A DNA stretch of 60,000 nt from Cryptomeria japonica (lineage: Eukaryota; Streptophyta; Pinopsida; Cupressales; Cupressaceae), in contig NC_081409.1 in NCBI RefSeq assembly GCF_030272615.1, positions 476,876,573 to 476,936,572 on the forward strand, read 5' to 3'. The notes beneath the pieces were generated by a model, which was not told the DNA's origin, did not search any database, and saw only the letters and a list, made by a program, of their open reading frames with translations. The position numbers and the translations under genes were made by a program. Positions 32,140-42,598 of the stretch are shown here, piece after piece (within the stretch, counting starts at the first letter, position 1; each line of letters starts with the position of its first letter).

Positions 32140-33190
32140 CATTTGTTGCAGCAAAACAGGTGTTAAGCTTTACTCTCGTGTGGTTGTGTAAATGCTTCAA
32201 TCTTGCAGGTGGAGAAACTCGTTATAAATCTTGTAGTTTAAATTAATCTGTTCACAGCAAGGAATGTAAGCTTAGTCACATTTACTGTTCCAAAAGGCGG
32301 CCACAAGTTCCATCGTCCCAAAAGCCCCAATTGCAGACAGGCACAAACACAGGCTTCCTTGACTCGTTATACGGAGGAGTCCTTGAATAAGGGTCCGCGT
32401 ATCGTCCAGAGTGAACCTCCTTATATGGCGAATCATTAAAAAAACCCGCACATAACATGGAAATAGAGCACCTTCTATAATCACTACGGTTGATTGTTCA
32501 TCCACATTGTCCTTTACGGGCCTATGCCTGAGCCGGTAGAGTAAACCCTCTTGACAGAGATGAGTCAGTTGGATTTTTGTCGTCCGCAGGGCTGAGGAGA
32601 CTCCACCCTATGCTTCGATGTAATCCCCGCAGTTATTGAGATATTTGGAGTCTGGTGACCGCTTTGTGTCTCATGCTGGGAATCCCTCAGCAACTGAATT
32701 GAACTTAGATGCCGAAATTAGCATGCGGTTAGTATTTCGGTTTTGAGCCTCAACGGGTCAAAAAAATCAAATTGTTTCCTTTTCCTTTGACCCTCGCGAC
32801 TATTATTTAAAATTTTCTGGAAGTAACAATAATAATGGCAGGACCAATGATAATATTCTACGCATGTAACTCACGAAAAATATTACGAGTCCCGTTGTCT
32901 GATAAGCTCGATTTCATATAATTGAAGGATTTCTTTAGTTGGGAAAACAAGGCAGAATTTCGTTCATTCAGTAGGCTAAACGATTGTGAATAGCAGGAGA
33001 AACTATGAGTCTACTGCACTTCCGTTCTAAAGTTCACAGTCTAGCGAAACAACGAGCATCATTAAAGACTAGTAGCAAAGCTCGTAAACTATCGTCGGTA
33101 ATAGCATGATAATTCAAAGTTCATAATAATGTTTATAACATTGGTCTACGATGAGAAAGAAGAAACAGTGGAGTTGTGAGTGATAGCTCA
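32140..33190 (-). other. Intron-like region downstream of the C2 exon
   Basis: Sequence of higher complexity than its surroundings. A 77-codon minus-strand frame (32505-32272) and an overlapping reading (SPYKEVHSGRYADPYSRTPP, later VPVCNWGFWDDG) look faintly protein-like, but I cannot assign them. No second C2 exon is visible here. Confidence 0.35.
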
Positions 33191-33191
33191 C

Positions 33192-33302
33192 TTGATTTCC
33201 GAGGGTGAGCACAACATAGGGATCACTGCTCTTCAAGTCTCGAATGGCCAAGTTTGTCGCCTTTACCACACGGACTTTCAGAAGCCCTAACATGTTCTCC
33301 AT
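33192..33302 (-). CDS. First coding exon of a CAR-type C2-domain protein
   Basis: The 37 codons from ATG at 33302 begin MENMLGLLKVRVVKATNLAI and continue RDLKSSDPYVVLTLGNQ. This matches the start of plant C2-domain ABA-related (CAR/GAP-type) proteins. Those bind phospholipids in a calcium-dependent way and tether ABA receptors to the plasma membrane. The aspartates of the first calcium loop (RDLKSSDPYV) are present. The exon ends CAA followed by the donor GTGAGC (33191 downward), at the place where CAR genes usually have an intron. TTTGCAG just before the ATG suggests a splice acceptor and a separate 5'UTR exon. The next exon is not visible downstream on this strand. Either the intron is very long, possibly including the nested elements down to 1, or the gene is a fragment. 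The exon itself is undamaged. Confidence 0.8.
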
Positions 33303-33389
33303 CTGCAAATATACATTCAATTAAATTACCAAACACCAATCCTCGCCCAAATTTAAACTAAGGAAAAAATAACAAACATGTCAGACCGA

Positions 33390-33535
33390 TTGTCTGGCCT
33401 CAAACTCCACAGCACAAGAACTCGTCTGTTTTGCTAGAACTAGAACTAGAACTAGAACTAGAATGATGCAAAAGCGGCACTTTGGATGCAGCAAAAACAA
33501 ACGTGCTCGCTATTTCTGTTCCACTGATTATATAT
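33390..33535 (-). promoter_or_regulatory. Probable promoter and 5'UTR exon of the C2 gene
   Basis: On the minus strand a TATA-like ATATATAATC lies near 33523-33532. It is followed by a leader containing a hexanucleotide repeat. The splice acceptor before the ATG implies that an upstream exon ends somewhere near 33390-33400. Confidence 0.4.
33434..33462 (+). repeat. (CTAGAA)n hexanucleotide repeat
   Basis: About five units (CTAGAACTAGAACTAGAA and more), in the presumed 5'UTR of the C2 gene. Confidence 0.9.
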
Positions 33536-33539
33536 CAAT

Positions 33540-34299
33540 GATAAGTAATATTTTTAATAATTCTAAAATTTTGTGATATTTTATTAAAGTTTAATTTCAG
33601 AGTTTTTTTTTTTGTTTTTTTTTTGTTAATACTTGTTATACATTTTCAATTAAATGAATAGTTTTACTGCATTTAAATTTTAACATTTGGTTATATTGTT
33701 TGTTTTTTAATCGATTGTTGTATTGGACTTTATTCTATGTGTTGCTTTTATTTTATGAAACCAACAAGTATATCATTATGAAAAAAAAAAAAAAATTGTT
33801 CACTAGAATTGAATGAACTCAAATATTGGAGGACTTATTATAATAATTGCCTACATGGCTTATGTTGCGTGGATTTTATCCACGTTTTCATAAAATGTTG
33901 TAGTTAAATATTTCTATTTCTATGGGTTTCTTTGTTGGTGTCACTATGGCATCCCTTTGATTAGCAATCATTTCTATATATCAAAGATAATGCTTATCTC
34001 CCTAAGACCCAGTTGAATAAAGTTATACTGGACACAAGTAAAGTAGCATTATGTTGACAATCAATTTAGAGTTTTTAAGTTTACAGGAGTGAAAATAATA
34101 GAGCAAGGCCAAGTCTCTTACATGGCAAGTTGGTGTGTTTCAAAATAATTACAATATTTTAAGTGAAACATTTTATGAACAATAAATAAGAAACTTGTAA
34201 ATCTATGTGTAAGTCTAAGTAAAGTAAAAACTATTTATCGGCATAGTGTCTCTTGAATGTGCTAGGGAACTAGAAACATTCATCATTAATTTTATATAA
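33540..34299. other. AT-rich intergenic sequence
   Basis: T-runs at 33605-33625 and an A15 run at 33781-33795. No gene seen. The A15 run could be the tail of a retroposed copy, but I see no body for it. Confidence 0.5.
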
Positions 34300-37200
34300 G
34301 GAGAGCATTACAAATTTTCATATCCGACAAAATTTTACAGTACCTATAGAAGCTTTATGTCAAGCTCAATATTTAGAGGAAGAAGAAGTACTTGATAAAT
34401 TAATTTTTTGTATGTGTCATTTTCTTCATAAAGAGCTAGCTATGTTTGAAGTGGATCTTTTGATAGGGCTTTTAAGCTTGCAATAGCTATAGAAAATAAG
34501 TTATGAATTAAAAAGGGAATGCAACGAGGTATCTTTAAAACCTCTAGTAATTCTAGTGTCCAACCACAACTTTCAAATAACTCGTCCTTCTCTACCACTA
34601 GTAGTAGGAAATAATTATGTAGCTATCACAAATGTTGGGGTAATTCCATTAAGGAGTCTACCCTCACCCTAATTATGGAGATTGATAATCCTATAGACCC
34701 TCACCCTACCCTTGTTCTCATGACTAAGAACTATATTTTAAGGATTCTCAAGAGTCTATTTTCACATAGAACTATCAAAACAAGAATCCAATGGCTCTTT
34801 TCATCATTGATAGTGGAAAAAAAAAAACTAGTTAGTGAAAAGTTGGTCACAGCTCTTCAAATCCCCACATGTGATCTTCAACTATACCATTCAAATTATT
34901 TACAAGAACATGAGCCTTGTAACTCAATAAAAAAGGTTTGTGTAGTGACCTTAGTGTTATTGGTACTTTTAAAGATGCAATTGAATATTATGTAACACCA
35001 TTAGATTGTTTGTATCTCCTTCTTGGATGACCATTCCAAAATGATCATAGTGCAACTTATCATGGATGAATAAACACCTCGTACATCAAAAAATATGGCA
35101 AGATGTTTCAATTACTTCTACTTCCAATGTTAAATTATATTTTGTTTCAATTTATCCCATTGTTAAACAAGTCAACCTATCAAAATACTTAAGACTATGT
35201 ATCATTTGCCAAGCTAAGGAGAATAATCAAGATAAGCTGCCACCCCTTTCTATGAGAATTTTAGTGGAGAATTACCTCTCACAAATTGAAAGCGCAAAAG
35301 TAAAGAAGCAAATTTCAAAAAACTTATAAAAGAAGGGAAGATATAACCTAGACCTCTCTTTTTGCCCTATAGCCTTTATTATTTCCAAAAAGGATAAATA
35401 ATGGATAATGGTCATTGACTATATAGCTTTAAATGAAGTCGTTGTAAAGAGTAGATATCTTTTTCCAACGATTAATGACCTTTTGGAACACTATAAGGGG
35501 GTTTAATTTTTCACAAAGATGGATCTTGTTTCAAGTATCATTAGGTGTGAAAATTTAATAATAGTTGTTGGAAAACTACTTTTAAACTATGATTCCTTTA
35601 GGAATAAGTGATTCTCTTGCCACATTTGTGTCGCTTACTAATGAAATTTTCTTAGCTCACCTAGGAAAGTTCATTATTATGAATTTATATGATATTCTTG
35701 TGTTCGATAACTCTTTAGAAGATAATAGTCAACATGTTCACACTACATTAGATCTTCTATGGCAACACCAGCTTCAAGCTAAGATGAAAAAATCCTTCAT
35801 TTGTCAACATTATCAAATGCCTAATTTTTATTATTGATAAAATTGGAGTGTGTGAAGATCCTATCAAAGTGAAATTTATCAAAGATTGGTCTATCCTTAT
35901 TGTGTTGAAAATATAAATAGTTTCCCATGGGAAATAAATCACTACAAAAAATTCATTTAAACATTTTCCTATATTGCTTGACCACTACACCTATTATCCA
36001 CCCAAAAGAATTTTTCATAATCTATAGTAATAGAGCCAACATTCCAACAACTTAAGAAGGTACTTTTATTAGATTCAATATATATTCTTCCAAGACTTTA
36101 TAAATATTTGAGATTGAGACAAGTGCTTCCATATATGCTAAATTGGTTGTTTAAACAAGGAGGACATCTTGTAACCTATCATCCTAAAGGTATGTATGCA
36201 ACCAAGTGCAATTACAACACTTATGATAAGAAGTTATATGCCTTATTCCAACCCTTGTAATATTATAGTTACTTCATTTTTGGTAAGGAAATCATTTTTC
36301 ATACTAATAATCGACCCCTTATGTTTTGAATTCATCGTTTGAAATTCAAGAACAATGTCATTTGAAATGTGCCTCATATATTCAATAAATTTTATGATTT
36401 ATTAAGCCAAGTCCCCCAACCAAAAGCATTACATATCCTATATGTTAGATTTGATAGATCTATGAGAATAAGAAATATTTGTCTTCTTCAAATGAATGAT
36501 TTTGAATAGTTATGCATGCTTTGTAAAATCACTTTAGACCAACCAAACTCATTGGTTATAAAAGTTGAATCAATTGTATATTCCTACTAATTTTATCTAG
36601 TTGGTGTTGATTAAGGAGGTTCACTTTTCTTCTTGTGAGGAGCACTTTAATATCACCAAAAATCTATAGTATTTATAGAAATACTTCTATTGGCCCTTCA
36701 TGAGGAAGCAAGTGAAAAATTTGATTCATCAATGCTCTCTTTGTAGCAAAGCTAAGTCTACTAATCATAAAGGCTTATTTCAAACTCTATATATTCTCTC
36801 TCAAGCTTGGTAGTCTATATATGGATTTTTATCAATGGGTTGCCTACTAATTTTAGACAACATGAGTGTATCTTTGTGGTGGTCTATCAACTTTTCAAAA
36901 TTGCCATCTTCATCCCTTACAAGAAAACTATCGATGCTCCTAAGGCTATTGAATTATTTTTTTATTAATATATTGTGTCAGTTTGGTTTCATATTTCTAA
37001 TTTTTTATTCTTATTCGATATTTTTTAGTCAATTTTAGAAATCGCTTTGGAAGTTATTGCAATGTCAACCTCAACATTATATAGCTTTTCATCCACAAAT
37101 AGATGGCTATATTGAAGTGATTAATTTAACTTTAGTTTATCCTCTCAAGATCTATTAAAATTATATAATAAATGATAGGATTTATCCCCAAATGTAGTTT

Positions 37201-37844
37201 ATATTATGATGCAAACTTTAAACCTTTTCTTATTTGTATAAACCTAAAATTTATCCCTGAGTGTGAATTTAGAAGAGATATGATTCTTATCATGAATTTA
37301 TTTATACTTATCAAGATTCTTATAAGTGTCAATGCTTCATACTTCTTAGGCTAAGTATAAGGAAATTCACGATAAGAAACACATCTCTTCTAATTTTATA
37401 ATTGCAGATAAATTCTAGGTTTATATAAATAAGAAAAGTTTTAAAATTTGCATCATAATCTCAATCCTATGATATACAAGAGTTAGACCACTATCCAATA
37501 GATAGGAGATAATACCTTCGAAATTGATCTCTCATCCTAGAGCATGGAATTCATGGTGTGGTTAATATTAATCATTTAATTTGATATAAGTCGCCTCATT
37601 TACAAGAAGTTCCTTCCTCTCATATCATGTATAATAATATATATTCTTAGCATAATATGGATGTAGATATTATTTTTGAGGTTCACATATGTTCTACTAG
37701 GAGCAAGACTATCACTACATACTTCATTCATCATAAGGATACCTTGTCAAACCAAGCCAATTGAATCTCACAAACATCTTTTAAGAAATATTTTCCCCAT
37801 CTTAAGGAGAAAGTGGGACACCTTCTTCTAACATAAGGAGGAAT
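34300..37844 (+). pseudogene. Heavily decayed Ty3/gypsy pol
   Basis: Frames are broken throughout, yet the domain order is clear. Reverse transcriptase: WIMVIDYIALNEVVVKSRY near 35400, FFTKMDLVSSI near 35510, GKFIIMNLYDILVFDNSLED near 35664-35722, where the YLDD catalytic motif has become LYDI. RNase H: CNYNTYDKKLYALF near 36210-36250, then FGKEIIFHTNNRPLMF near 36280-36330. Integrase core: INGLPTNFRQHECIFVVVYQ near 36830-36890, then KKTIDAPKAIELFF near 36930. The order RT, RNase H, integrase marks Ty3/gypsy, and the GLP and KKTIDA type of integrase suggests a chromovirus. It is the oldest element recognisable here: dozens of stops and shifts, and no surviving gag or 5' LTR. Confidence 0.85.
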
Positions 37845-38395
37845 TGATAAGGCTTAGCCCCTTCATAGCCTCTTCCTTAGAGTTATAAATTGATTAGTTA
37901 GTATAATAAAATGTAATACTCTTTAGATATAATCTTTATTAGTACTATAGAACAATATTATGTATTGATATTTCTAGAAGCTTCTTTCTATTTATTTAAA
38001 AGACTTATCATTAAGATGTTTTGTGATGGTTTTTGTTGAGAAAATATTTCTCTAATTTCAGTCTTGTGTGCTCACATCAAAGGGAGAATCTAATGAGCTA
38101 ACCCTCTTCATGAGGAAGGAGAGTCCCATGAGTGATAACTATATTATTTTGTTGAGTTGCAATCACACCAATTTTCTCACTTCCTTCACAAGGAATGAGT
38201 GTTTGATGGAAACATATGGAATTTATATAAACTATTGGAATTGAAGTGTCAGGACATTATCTCATGAATTTTTGAAGAGTTGTCATTGTAACTATCCTAA
38301 TTTGGCTAGGTGAGTCACTTGATTGAAATTTTTTATCTCATTCTATTAAAGTATATGAAAGGTATTGTGTTACTGATATTTACACATCCTTATCA
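37845..38395 (+). mobile_element. 3' LTR (551 bp) of the decayed gypsy element
   Basis: Preceded by the purine tract AAGGAGGAAT. Starts TGATAAGG and ends CCTTATCA, a perfect eight-base inverted terminus. I could not find the matching 5' LTR. Confidence 0.75.
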
Positions 38396-39036
38396 CATAT
38401 TTGTCATCTTTATATCCTCATTTGACCTTGTGTGTTTTGTGTCATGTTCTTAACCTTTTTCCTACCCATGTTACCTACTATCCATATAATTCACTCTTCT
38501 ATATGTTTTGCTAATCCTTGTTTATGGTTCCTAAGTGGTGCTCTATATTTAATTGTTAGCTCCATCACATGTCCTAGGATTACCCTTTATGTTCATGTAT
38601 TGTCAAACCCTTATTTTGAATCCCTAGGTTTGTTTTTCATGTGAGTATTACTTTTTTCCTTCCCAAAGCATGCCTAGATGAGAAAATTTTCTACCAAGAT
38701 AGTCATAATTGTATAGCCATCTTGTAATTGATATTCTTTAAAAGATTGAGCTTCAACCCAAATAGAGATAATTTGCTATGTTTGGACCAACCAAGTTGGC
38801 CTTGAATTTTCATCATCTTGATAAATCCTTCATTTTTTTTATCATTCAATGTCATACCTAATCATAACTAATGGGCATCTCTCCAAAATCTTTCATATTA
38901 TTTATTTGTCGGTATAGGTCATCAAGGTTTTCTATTTTTTCCAAAGTTTCAAAACTATCAAGTAGTATGAAAATTAATTGTGTGAGCTTCAAGATCCACC
39001 CATAAGAATATTTTTATAATTCTTATATAATCAACC
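38396..39036. other. No gene seen
   Basis: AT-rich, with short frames only. Confidence 0.5.
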
Positions 39037-40146
39037 TATAGACACATAAATTTGTCCACATGACTTGAACTTTATCCCATTCTAGCCAATTAAATAAATA
39101 TGTATTATTTATTTAATTAATCCTTTATCTTTTTCCTTCACCCAGATAATTAAATAAATTTACATTTATTTAATTAAGTTTAACATTTACCTTTATCCCT
39201 TACCTTTTAATTAAATAAATTTGTATGTATTTAACTATGCCTAACCTTTTCCTACAAATCCTCCTCTTAATCCATGTCATTTAGCCTAATTAATCTAGGC
39301 CTAATCATCATTATTATTTCTTCTAATTTTAAATTCCTCCACTCATTCTCTCTCCTCATGTCACATCGTCCTAACTCATCCACTTGCATCCTAATCCTCC
39401 ATTATTCCACCTAATCACTCTCACTAATCACTTGCACATTCCTAATCGTCATGATTAGGGATGAGTCAACTCTTTGCCACAAATGGCTTTAGCATATCAT
39501 CCTCCAACCTTAAATGCTATCTACTTTTGACTATCGAAGGAATGTCAATTCCCTTGCATCTCCCCATGCCCTCTCTTCCCAAGGAATTTTATATTCCTCT
39601 CCTCTCTTCCCAAAGTACTTGGGGAACTCTTCCCCATGTACTTGAGAAGTGTGGACACAATGAATGCCTGTATGGAAAATCTCTTAGATCTCCCACTTGT
39701 CCTCTCAAATCATCTCCCACTCACTATCAATCCTAGACCTCCATTCCTATTTGATCTTGGCCATCCATTTTGGGCCTCTCCGATCTATAAATTGGAGTCC
39801 CCTCTCCTCTCAAAATATTCATATTTCTATATAGTCGTGTTGCTCATTTGAATTCAAGAATCATCCATAGCATCCATATAATGCCCAAATATTGACACAC
39901 ATAATCCTCCATCCATCACATTATCCAAATCCCATCACTTGTTGTGTAGTGGAGAGCAATCCACATTCCCCCAATCAAAAGGAGCAAATAAAGTGGACAT
40001 CAAGGGTGCATTTCCACTTCATGTTCCATCGAAGGAGGTGAAGAAAGAAGGTCAAACAAAGTTATTTTGTATTCTTTAATGCTTTGTTTTGTTTATTTAA
40101 TATTGAATGCATTTCATTTTGGCTAACCCAGATTTCCTCACGCTCA
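39037..40146 (+). mobile_element. LTR related to the TRIM at 47047 (plus strand)
   Basis: Starts TATAGACACATAAATTTGTC, close to the TRIM LTR start TGTAGACACCTAAAATTGTC, so the G of TG has probably mutated. It has an array of AATTAAATAAAT palindromes, a TATA box (CTATAAATTGG near 39784) and the end CTCA. It is followed by TTTTAGCATGACCGATGGGA, which resembles the sequence after the TRIM LTR (TTTTGGCATGCCTGATGGGA). Confidence 0.65.
39088..39236 (+). repeat. Three AATTAAATAAAT palindromes, 60 bp apart
   Basis: 39088-39118 and 39148-39175 have perfect 12 bp arms AATTAAATAAAT/ATTTATTTAATT. 39209-39236 is a decayed copy. Starts are 60 and 61 bp apart, upstream of the TATA box. Confidence 0.85.
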
Positions 40147-40168
40147 TTTTAGCATGACCGATGGGACC
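40147..40168 (+). promoter_or_regulatory. Possible unusual primer binding site
   Basis: GCATGACCGATGGGACC, three to four bases after an LTR end, is matched by GGCATGCCTGATGGGAC at the same place in the TRIM (minus strand, 48287 downward). The shared core suggests a primer site for a tRNA other than initiator tRNA-Met. I cannot name the tRNA. Confidence 0.4.
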
Positions 40169-40811
40169 CCAAGTCTCTTAATTTAACATTTTTCTTTTTG
40201 TGAGTCCTCTTGTGAAGGTTCAGACAGGTCTCGATTCACCATCTCCGCCTCGCATCAACATTTGCAGCTGCATTTTGACATCTCCGCTAGAAAATCGACA
40301 TCTTCGCTCTTCATTTTTTATAATTAATAGTTTTTTTTGGTAGGTTTTGAGTTTCATCGTCTGTGCCTATAGATCGACGTCTATGACTCTATTTCAACAT
40401 TTGCACATAGTTGTTTTGACATCTCTGCCTTAACACTTTTTCTATGTAGAGTTCTGATTTTTAGCAATAAATAAGTAAAATCATAAAATAGTATAAAAAT
40501 CACAAAAAAGCCTTTACAATTATAGTTTTTTGTTTCTAATTTGTAAATTTAGCCTTCTATATGTTTGTTTTTAACTTGTAGTAGAATTTGGATTTTTAGG
40601 ACTAACTGTTTTTTTGTAGTGGCTAAAACGACATATGCACTTATGCACTCATGTCTGCGTTTTGCCATTAATGTCTGTATTTCACCGACTCTGATTTAGT
40701 CAATTTTATATAAGGTTTTGCTAATCATTTAGTGTTTTTGTAGCCTTTTCTCGATTTTGAAAGACTAAGAATCCAAAGACTACTAATTCTTGGTTCAAGT
40801 TCGAATGTTGA
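40169..40811 (+). other. Element interior rich in CATCTCCGC-like words
   Basis: Noncoding. Words of the type CATCTCCGC, GACATCTTCGC and CGTCTATGAC recur, and continue after the duplication at 42600-42740. This shows that the duplication lies inside one interior. Confidence 0.45.
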
Positions 40812-41706
40812 ATGCTCATTTTTATCACTAAGTGTATGCTAGGAATTTTTATTTTATGCATTAGTAATTAGATAGTTTGTTTGTTGTATTTGAGCGAGAT
40901 AATAGGTATATGCTCTCCCCTTCAAAATCTTGGGTGATAAAAAAACTAGACCTATCCCCTTTTTTTGACATAGTTTATAACCCTTAGAAGGCCAACCTTC
41001 CAATACATTAGGCGGGTGAGAGGGAATGACCCAAGTGGTACTCTTTCGGTCTGCTATACAAATATTTGTGAGGGTGACGAAATTCATTCTCACCTAGTGT
41101 AGATGTGTTATACCGACAAATGTCTCCTCTAGTTTCCATTTGACACATTAAACCCTTGTTCAAAGGATTGGGAGGCCTCTTAATTGACCGAACTATTACA
41201 TGTATAACCACCAGCATTTCCCTAGAAGTTGACTAAACACCTATTGTTGTAGAGGCCAAAATCCTATTTGCTTGTTGGTGCAGGAAGTCGAACCTCTAAA
41301 GCCACCCCACATCATACTATTCATTGTCGAGATAGATGTCCCCCAGTTCATAAGATCTCTAAATATTTGGGGTATGAGATTCTAGTATGCCCAAGAAGTG
41401 TGTGTCATGTAAGGGGAAGCTAGTGCTACCAAATCTCTTTCTATCCTCTTTGTCTAAGTATATGGAGAAATCCAAGTGGGGACTCAACAAGTAGAATCCT
41501 CTTTCCAACCTAGGTAGTGCATGCTTTTGCATATTTTCAATTCTACATACCAGTGAATTTTGCAAAATCAGGCTAATCTAGGCCCTCCATTTTATGCTTT
41601 CTTCAAGAATATCCTTGGTCAACACTTATTCATGCTTAATATCTCTTTCCAAGACAAACATTTCCTTGTTTGCCCAAAAATTCGACCAAAATTTATCAAA
41701 TCTTTT
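40812..41706 (+). repeat. Tandem duplication, copy 1 (0.89 kb)
   Basis: Starts TGCTCATTTTTATCACTAAG near 40813 and ends before TGCTCG at 41708. Nearly identical to the following unit, offset 892-895 bp. No gene recognised in it. Confidence 0.95.
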
Positions 41707-42598
41707 ATGCTCGTTTTTATCACTAAGTGTATGCTAGGAATTTTTATTTTATGCATTAGTAATTAGATAGTTTGTTTGTTGTATTTGAGCGAGATAATAG
41801 GTATATGCTCTCCCCTTCAAAATCTTGGGTGATAAAAAAACTAGACCTATCCCCTTTTCTTGACATAGTTTATAACCCTTAGAAGGTCAACCTTCCAATA
41901 CATTAGGCGGGTGAGAGGGAACGACCCAAGTGGTACTCTTTCGGTCCACTATACAAATATTTGTGAGGGTGACGAAATTCATTCTCACCTAGTGCAGATG
42001 TGTTATATCGACAAATGTCTCCTCTAGTTTCCATTTGACACATTAAACCCTTGTTCAAAGGATTGGGAGGCCTCTTAATTGACTGAACTATTGCATGTAT
42101 AACCACCAGCATTTCCCTAAAAGTTGACTACACACCTATTGTTGTAGAGGCCAAAATCTTATTTGCTTGGTGCAGGAAGTCGAACCTCTAAAGCCACCCC
42201 ACATCATTCTATACATTGTCAAGATAGATGTCCCCCATTTCATAAGATCTCTAAATATTTGGGGTATGAGATTCTAGTATGCCCAAGAAGTGTGTGCCAT
42301 GTAAGGGGAAGCCAGTGCTACCAAATCTCTTTCTATCCTCTTTGTCTAAGTATATGGAGAAATCCAAGTGGGGACTCAACAAGTAGAATCCTCTTTCCAG
42401 CCTAGGTAGTGCATGCTTTTGCATGTTTTCAATTCCGCATACCAGTGAGTTTTGCAAAATCGGGCTAATCTAGGCCCTCCATTTTACGCTTTCTTCAAGA
42501 ATATCCTTGGTCAACATTTATTCATGCTTGATATCTCTTTCCAAGACAAACATTTCCATGTTTGCCCAAAAATTCGACCAAAATTCATCAAATCTTAC
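41707..42598 (+). repeat. Tandem duplication, copy 2
   Basis: Matches copy 1 along its whole length, with scattered substitutions and a few small indels (for example one GGTG missing near 42170). The ends are not TG/CA and nothing lies between the copies, so they are not an LTR pair. Confidence 0.95.

Noticed and set aside
40812-42598. Pair of LTRs of a short element
   Set aside because: The copies are directly adjacent, have no TG/CA ends, and no interior lies between them.
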